This document shows, piece by piece, positions 32,698-36,649 of a stretch of DNA of 36,649 nucleotides. The position numbers and the translations under genes were made by a program. Origin of the DNA: Calothrix sp. MO_167.B42 (GTDB taxonomy: Bacteria > Cyanobacteriota > Cyanobacteriia > Cyanobacteriales > Nostocaceae). Below the pieces are notes generated by a model, which was not told the DNA's origin, did not search any database, and saw nothing but the letters and a program-made list of their open reading frames with translations. Position 1 is the first letter of the stretch. Each line of letters opens with the position of its first letter. The stretch covers positions 1 to 36,649 of the forward strand of contig JASJCX010000003.1 in the NCBI GenBank assembly GCA_030065255.1, in the 5' to 3' direction.

Positions 32698-32946
32698 TCA
32701 GAAGATTTCACGATCTACAAGTTCCCCACTATCGATTTCACCATGTAAATTATCCGTTGTTACTCTTGACAGTAACTTATCAAGATCATATTTTTTTTCA
32801 GAATATTTTCTGACAATGGGAGGCAAATTATTTATAATGCTTTGTAGTGCTAAATCTTCTACAGATTGATCGGTTAATTCAGCAAGATGTAGTAATTTTT
32901 CAAAAAGTGATTCTGGAATTTCAAGGGTTAACTTTTGATTAGCCAT
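32698..32946 (-). CDS. Antitoxin-like 82-aa protein, copy 1
   Basis: Begins MANQKLTLEIPESLFEKLLH, a short strand then helix as in antitoxins of the ribbon-helix-helix kind or related small regulators. A middle helix follows (SVEDLALQSIINNLPPI), and the tail is acidic with LLSRVTTDNLHGEIDSGELV. A paralogue with 85-90% identity by eye lies at 34320-34568. It is divergent from the AbrB-VapC pair, 45 bp away, and shares the promoter gap with it. Likely role: transcription regulator or partner of the adjacent toxin pair. The family name is not certain. Confidence 0.7.
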   Translation of the reverse strand: MANQKLTLEIPESLFEKLLHLAELTDQSVEDLALQSIINNLPPIVRKYSEKKYDLDKLLSRVTTDNLHGEIDSGELVDREIF

Positions 32947-32991
32947 TTTTACTTGTTTTGATAATACAAAAATCTTGCATAGGTGGAGTAC

Positions 32992-33255
32992 ATGGAAATC
33001 ACAAAAATATCAAACTCTGGACAAGTAATCATCCCCGAACAATTACGAAAATCTCATGGCTGGGAACCTGGCCAGGAATTAATAGTAATTGATACAGGTG
33101 AAGGAATTCTTCTCAAACCCAAGAAACCCTTTGCAGAAACCACCCTAAATCAAGTTGCTGCTTGCTTAAAATATCAAGGCACACCAAAATCCTTAGATGA
33201 TATGGATGATGCTATCCGTCAAGGTGTAGAGGAATCATGGCATGGTGGTAGTTGA
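32992..33255 (+). CDS. AbrB/SpoVT-type antitoxin
   Basis: 87 aa from the ATG at 32992; AGGTGGAG sits 3 nt upstream and forces this start over the GTG at 32983. Residues 1-45 (ITKISNSGQVIIPEQLRKSH, PGQELIVIDTGEGILLKPKK) are a SpoVT-AbrB swapped-hairpin DNA-binding domain. The C-terminal part (PKSLDDMDDAIRQGVEESWHGGS) is the toxin-binding tail. Its stop overlaps the VapC start by 14 bp, so the two are translated together. Such antitoxins bind their own promoter and are probably autoregulating here. Confidence 0.9.
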   Translation: MEITKISNSGQVIIPEQLRKSHGWEPGQELIVIDTGEGILLKPKKPFAETTLNQVAACLKYQGTPKSLDDMDDAIRQGVEESWHGGS

Positions 33256-33631
33256 CACAAATATAATTGTGCGTCTTTTAACTCAAGATGACGAGTTGCA
33301 GTACCAAAAAAGTCTAGATATTTTCCAGACACAAACTATTTTTATCCCAGATACTGTGGTTTTAGAAACTGAATGGGTTTTGAGGTTTGCTTATAAGTTT
33401 AAACCAGTTGAAATATGTACAGCCTTAAGAAAACTTTTTGGTTTATCAAATGTTAATTTAAGTAATGCGAGTCTAATTTCTCAAGTGCTGCAATGGCATG
33501 AAGCAGGTTTAGATTTTGCGGATGCATTTCATCTGGCTCAAAGTCAAAACCATCTTGAGTTTTATACCTTCGATGAGAAATTTGTGAAAAAAGCCAAAGG
33601 AATAACTAACTGTGAAGTAAAGCTACCTTGA
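33242..33631 (+). CDS. vapC: VapC-type PIN-domain toxin
   Basis: 129-aa PIN ribonuclease. The acidic site residues are visible: D5 (VVDTN), E42 (VVLETEWVLR), D94 (DFADAFHLA) and D111 (FYTFDEKF). The length is complete for a VapC. It starts inside the antitoxin gene (14-bp overlap) and forms a standard type II pair. The last 16 codons are found again as an isolated fragment at 34781-34831, showing that the cassette was once duplicated. PIN toxins usually cut a specific tRNA or rRNA loop; the target here is unknown. Confidence 0.9.
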   Translation: MVVVDTNIIVRLLTQDDELQYQKSLDIFQTQTIFIPDTVVLETEWVLRFAYKFKPVEICTALRKLFGLSNVNLSNASLISQVLQWHEAGLDFADAFHLAQSQNHLEFYTFDEKFVKKAKGITNCEVKLP

Positions 33632-33691
33632 ACGCTCTATACTCCCGACAGTGATATATTGCAATTTTCAGGTAAATAGACCATACCGTAA

Positions 33692-33712
33692 GGGTTTAGT
33701 ATTGCTAAACCC
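33692..33712. terminator. 8-bp stem-loop between convergent genes
   Basis: GGGTTTAG, loop TATTG, CTAAACCC. It lies between the VapC stop and the HicB stop. There is no T run, and the sequence is also a known dispersed hairpin, so a terminator role is only possible. Confidence 0.35.
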
Positions 33713-33785
33713 CTACATGAAGATGCGGTTTAAATAGATGAAAAATGCTGTAACTGTGCGATCGCATTGCCATGAATTCTCCCAA

Positions 33786-34004
33786 TTATGCAGCTTGATT
33801 AACAGTTGGCTGAGGAAGGGGTTCATTTGTGTCTTCGTAAGCCATGATTAAAGATTCTAAGGCTTCAATACCGTTTGCTACAGCTTCCTCGTAAGTATCC
33901 CCATGAGTTCGCCAACGCTGTCCTGGAAAATCAGGAAATCCAACCACAAAGCAGTTGTCTTCTTCAGACCATTGAATTAACATTTGATACTTCAATTTAC
34001 TCAT
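33786..34004 (-). CDS. hicB: HicB-type antitoxin
   Basis: 72 aa. The RNase-H-like fold of HicB is seen in YQMLIQWSEEDNCFVVGFPD followed by THGDTYEEAVANGIEALESLI, and the tail is acidic and proline-rich. HicB neutralises the HicA ribonuclease. Its ATG overlaps the stop of the upstream HicA frame (ATGA), so translation is coupled. It lacks a separate DNA-binding domain, as short HicB forms do. Confidence 0.88.
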   Translation of the reverse strand: MSKLKYQMLIQWSEEDNCFVVGFPDFPGQRWRTHGDTYEEAVANGIEALESLIMAYEDTNEPLPQPTVNQAA

Positions 34005-34225
34005 CTTCCTGCTTCTCCTGCTGTTGTTTCTCCTCCACTTCTTTTATCGCTTGTTGCACCTCTTTTTTCTTGGTAGAGTTTAGCATCAACTCCATCTTTA
34101 CCTGAAACTGTCAGCTTTCCAGCATATAAGGGATGTATCCAGTTGGTGTGACTTCCTTTACCAGGAAGCTCAGTAAAACCGCTTTGGCGTAGCCATTGTT
34201 TTAACTCCCTAATTTTCTTGGGCAT
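34001..34225 (-). CDS. hicA: HicA-type mRNA interferase, C-terminus altered by a frameshift
   Basis: HicA degrades mRNA through a dsRNA-binding-like fold with one catalytic His. Residues 1-54 are normal: IRELKQWLRQSGFTELPGKG, SHTNWIHP with the active H26, then VSGKDGVDAKLYQEK. After K54 the frame reads RGATSDKRSGG..., unlike the family. If one A of the six-A run (minus strand; plus positions 34063-34068) is removed, the frame reads EVQQAIKEVEE..., as expected, and ends at 33997, overlapping HicB by 8 bp. So an A insertion, or a sequencing error in the run, has replaced the last helix. The upstream ribosome binding site is not evident. Confidence 0.75.
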   Translation of the reverse strand: MPKKIRELKQWLRQSGFTELPGKGSHTNWIHPLYAGKLTVSGKDGVDAKLYQEKRGATSDKRSGGETTAGEAGR

Positions 34226-34319
34226 TCACTTATATATGCTATCAACTACAGCATATTATCCTCAATCTCACCCAAATATCCAAATAATATCCCCTTGTTT
34301 GGGAATGTAATCTTGAGAA

Positions 34320-34568
34320 TCAGAAGATTTCACGACCTACAAGTTCCCCACTATCGATTTCACCATGTAAATTATCCGTTGTGACTCTTGACAGTAACTC
34401 ATCAAGATCATATTTATTTTCATAATATTTTCTGGCAATGGGAGGCAAACTATTTGTAATGCTTTGTAGTGCTAAATATTCTATAGATTGATTGGTTAAT
34501 TCAGCAAGATGTAGTAATTCTTCAAAAAGTGATTCTGGAATTTCAAGGGTTAACTTGTAATTAGTCAT
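34320..34568 (-). CDS. Antitoxin-like 82-aa protein, copy 2 (from a local duplication)
   Basis: Starts MTNYKLTLEIPESLFEELLH from the ATG at 34568; the frame is open for 22 further codons, but those have no match in the paralogue. Same length and layout as 32698-32946, with scattered substitutions such as YLALQSITNSLPPI. The flanks are also shared: about 32655-32980 matches 34277-34598. The AbrB and VapC genes that would follow this copy are absent apart from a 51-bp piece at 34781-34831. Confidence 0.7.
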   Translation of the reverse strand: MTNYKLTLEIPESLFEELLHLAELTNQSIEYLALQSITNSLPPIARKYYENKYDLDELLSRVTTDNLHGEIDSGELVGREIF

Positions 34569-34681
34569 TTTTACTTGTTTTGATAATACAAAAATATTGC
34601 TTATGTGCAGTATATTACAGGTATTACCACACAATAATTACTCCTTTCTCGCTCTAAAATTACCTATATTTCTCTCTTCCG

Positions 34682-34712
<31 letters not shown>

Positions 34713-34780
34713 TTATCTTTCCAGTGTAGCTGGATTTGATATCAAGGGAGCTTTCCGGCTCCCACTACATAATATTTTTG

Positions 34781-34831
34781 TTTGTGAAAAAAGCCAAAGG
34801 AATAACTAGCTGTGAAGTAAAGCTACCTTGA
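34781..34831 (+). pseudogene. Remnant of a duplicated VapC: last 16 codons and stop
   Basis: TTTGTGAAAAAAGCCAAAGG and the following 31 bp repeat the end of the VapC gene at 33581-33631 with one or two changes (FVKKAKGITSCEVKLP, then stop). Between this and the copy-2 antitoxin gene, the AbrB and most of VapC are lost and replaced by a CTCTGTGTCCTCTGCGCC repeat and other gap sequence. Confidence 0.8.
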
Positions 34832-34897
34832 GAACGTAAGTACATAGTTAGTGTTAGCATACCGCAAAAGCGATCGCTCTTATGAGGGTAAAAGTAT

Positions 34898-35149
34898 ATG
34901 TACAGTGTCGAAATACCTGAAAATCAAGCAGAATTTGCCGAACTACTCCGTCGGGTAAAATTAGGAGAAGAAGTGATTATTTCTTCTTCAGGTGTTCCCG
35001 TTGCTCGTATCGTACCCATCGCCGAAAAAGCATTAACTCGAATTCCAGGTTTAGATCGTGGTAAGGTAACAATCGCCCCTGATTTTGATGCTCCCCTACC
35101 CGATGATGTGCTAAATCCTTTTATTAACCCAACAAACGAAGACGAATGA
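34898..35149 (+). CDS. Phd/YefM-type antitoxin
   Basis: 83 aa. MYSVEIPENQAEFAELLRRV with VIISSSGVPVARIVPI is the typical Phd/YefM N-terminal DNA-binding fold; the tail (DDVLNPFINPTNEDE) is the disordered toxin-binding part. GAGGGT lies 8 nt before the ATG. The stop overlaps the toxin ATG (ATGA at 35146-35149). The partner toxin is shortened, so this may now be an orphan antitoxin. Confidence 0.88.
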   Translation: MYSVEIPENQAEFAELLRRVKLGEEVIISSSGVPVARIVPIAEKALTRIPGLDRGKVTIAPDFDAPLPDDVLNPFINPTNEDE

Positions 35150-35364
35150 GAGCATTACTCGATACTCATGCATTTCTTTGGTGGGTTACTGACGATACAC
35201 GACTTTCATCTACTGCCAGAAATATAATAAGCGACCCAACAAACATCTTGTTTTTAAGTGCTGCGAGTGCGTGGGAAATTGTAATTAAAGTACGTTTGGG
35301 AAAATTGAATTTACCAGAACCACCAGAAACATATATTCCAAGTCGGTTAACTTTGAATGAATAA
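35146..35364 (+). pseudogene. Truncated VapC-type PIN toxin
   Basis: Only 72 residues of a protein that is normally about 125-130 aa. It begins MRALLDTHAFLWWVTDD with D6 and keeps E44 (SAWEIVIKVRLGKL), but ends after PSRLTLNE at TAA, so the two C-terminal acidic positions (in the RDPFDR and TxD regions) are missing. Without them the nuclease site is incomplete and the toxin is probably dead. It ends about 20 bp before the coiled-coil gene. Confidence 0.8.
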
Positions 35365-35382
35365 CGTGCATCATAGAACTTA

Positions 35383-35619
35383 TTAATTACGGGATTCCAA
35401 ATATTTTAAAATCCTTTGGTTTTCCATTGTTAGTTCTCTAATATCTGCTGTGTTGTCATCTATTCTTCTTTGATTATCAATCATTTGACGCTGTATATTA
35501 GATATTTGTCGTTGCATATCATCTAGCCTCGGCAAAATACTATTAGCCAAATCAGTTAAAGCTTGAATTGCCTTAGCATTAGATTCTATCAGCTTCTCAA
35601 GACGTTCTGAATCACTCAT
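35383..35619 (-). CDS. Small coiled-coil protein
   Basis: 78 aa, nearly all helical, with heptad spacing of L/I over most of its length (RLDDMQRQISNIQRQMIDNQ, IRELTMENQRILKYLESRN). Similar short proteins are often found near toxin-antitoxin and mobile regions in cyanobacteria. No catalytic motif. It is not adjacent to an obvious partner; a chance resemblance to other coiled coils limits any inference. The ATG is at 35617-35619, and a ribosome binding site is not clear. Confidence 0.7.
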   Translation of the reverse strand: MSDSERLEKLIESNAKAIQALTDLANSILPRLDDMQRQISNIQRQMIDNQRRIDDNTADIRELTMENQRILKYLESRN

Positions 35620-35676
35620 ATTTTTCTTAAGTTCATATAATAATTATGCCTACCCACGATATTACTTATTACTTAA

Positions 35677-36357
35677 TTACAAATATCCGTTTTCAGCCAG
35701 AAAAGCAGGGGTAAGATTATATTCGCCATTATTTGCTTCTGTTTTCATAGGTGAATTATCCAAACCCAAGAACTTTTCCACATATTTACCTAGGATATCC
35801 CCTTCTAAATTCACCCAACTACCAGGGGTTAAATATCGCAAATTAGTTTCACTATAGGTTAAGGGAATAACAGCAACCTTAAATTGGCATAACTCCCCAT
35901 TGTATTGTGCTACCGTGAGACTGATACCATTGATTGCAATACTACCTTTAGAGACGATGTAACGAGCGATCGCATCTGGTGCAGTAAACTCCATTTCCCA
36001 AGAAGTTGCTGTCTGTACTGCTGCTACCATCTGTCCCATGCCATCAACATGCCCCATGACAAAATGTCCACCAACTTTACCACCTACCCGTAAAGAAGCT
36101 TCCAGATTGACATATTGACGGCTAGTTGAACTTTGTCCCAGGGTAGTACGTTGTAAAGTTTCCGGGGAAGCAGTGGCGATAAATCCATCCTTCAGTTTCT
36201 GTTCTACCGTTAAACAAACCCCATCAACAGCAACACTATCACCGTAAGCCAAGTCCTCCATAATTAATGTTGACCCATCGCCAATGCAGGTAATTTGCCA
36301 AGAATCCCCCCCTAGGGGTTTTATGGTTCCTAATGATTGGATTAATCCTGTAAACAC
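35677..36357 (-). CDS. ribE: Riboflavin synthase
   Basis: It joins two molecules of 6,7-dimethyl-8-ribityllumazine to give riboflavin, the last step of the pathway. The protein has 226 aa and two lumazine-binding barrels: the first begins MFTGLIQSLG and has VAVDGVCLTV and HFVMGHVDG, the second has GSIAINGISLTV and the ending VNLEGDILGKYVEKFL. It starts with GTG at 36357; the fixed MFTGLIQ beginning leaves no doubt. A tail of about 25 residues after KFL is a little longer than usual. No other rib gene is near, which is common in cyanobacteria. The 292 bp after it, to the window end, show no gene or RNA that I can name. Confidence 0.95.
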   Translation of the reverse strand: MFTGLIQSLGTIKPLGGDSWQITCIGDGSTLIMEDLAYGDSVAVDGVCLTVEQKLKDGFIATASPETLQRTTLGQSSTSRQYVNLEASLRVGGKVGGHFVMGHVDGMGQMVAAVQTATSWEMEFTAPDAIARYIVSKGSIAINGISLTVAQYNGELCQFKVAVIPLTYSETNLRYLTPGSWVNLEGDILGKYVEKFLGLDNSPMKTEANNGEYNLTPAFLAENGYL

Positions 36358-36649
36358 GTTTTTCCGCCCGTTTTACTCTATTTATTACCCAATTACAGCG
36401 AAAATCCACTAGTAATTCCGACAATCTTTTCTATGATTGAGGTATCTTTAGTGACATTATATTTTGTATAACCATTTCCTAACCTCAAAGGCTAGAGCTT
36501 TTCTCCCCCAACACTAACCAATTCCATCCTACGGCTAAACTTGATGAATTCTACCCTCAGTTCCGTAAATTGAGCTAGTGCAATCTGGAAAATAATCCTT
36601 ACATAAATATCAAGACATTCCCCTCTGACTCAAGGCATACTGAAGTAAG

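Noticed and set aside
36358..36649. Search for a flavin riboswitch or RNA gene upstream of the riboflavin synthase
   Set aside because: No conserved RFN-type pairing could be recognised and no tRNA fold was seen; left as unannotated gap.

Overview
The window reads as chromosomal DNA of a filamentous, probably heterocyst-forming cyanobacterium. The signs are a PsbQ photosystem II lipoprotein, a CYP110-like P450, a DUF2949 protein, many GCGATCGC (HIP1) sites, heptanucleotide tandem repeats in the gaps between genes, and an intergenic space crowded with short dispersed repeats. Genes are mostly single or in pairs, and no rRNA, tRNA or CRISPR array was seen.

Left end (about 400-2400, minus strand): a compact peptide natural-product locus. 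A Nif11-type leader/precursor peptide is followed by a radical SAM/SPASM maturase and a 55-codon ORF. The core of the precursor has two Tyr-Gly sites (LYG and HYG). This fits the splicease (PlpX-type) family, which cuts a tyramine unit out of the peptide and leaves an alpha-keto-beta-amino acid. It is the strongest candidate for an undescribed system here.

3.3-12.1 kb (plus strand): a secreted or anchored amidase, a secreted copper-radical (galactose oxidase/GlxA-like) oxidase with all its ligands, a DyP-type haem peroxidase, a GNAT acetyltransferase, and a flavin amine oxidase with a twin-arginine-like leader. Two H2O2-producing oxidases lie around one peroxidase, which recalls the GlxA-DtpA pairing of Streptomyces.

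12.7-21.6 kb: a DUF262-DUF1524 (GmrSD-like) probable defence nuclease that is visibly AT-rich, a divergent Old Yellow Enzyme, a pirin, a TPR protein, a family-4 uracil-DNA glycosylase and the P450.

22-30.5 kb: a RimJ/L-type acetyltransferase, a conserved hypothetical, a small membrane-protein cluster (TM2-SHOCT and a membrane HhH protein), psbQ, a ThiO-like oxidase, a PPK2 polyphosphate kinase, a DUF2949 protein and an orphan membrane histidine kinase.

30.7-36.4 kb: a WD40 gene that looks like the deletion remnant of a larger STAND-type protein, then a toxin-antitoxin cluster (AbrB-VapC, HicAB with a frameshifted HicA, Phd plus a truncated VapC, and two copies of an 82-aa antitoxin-like gene left by a local duplication), a coiled-coil protein and riboflavin synthase.

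Gaps between genes hold at least six families of short inverted-repeat elements in several copies each, some nested in others, plus 7- to 9-bp tandem repeats. Several genes end inside or right next to such tandem repeats. All assignments come from reading the sequence and from memory of the families; no search was run.
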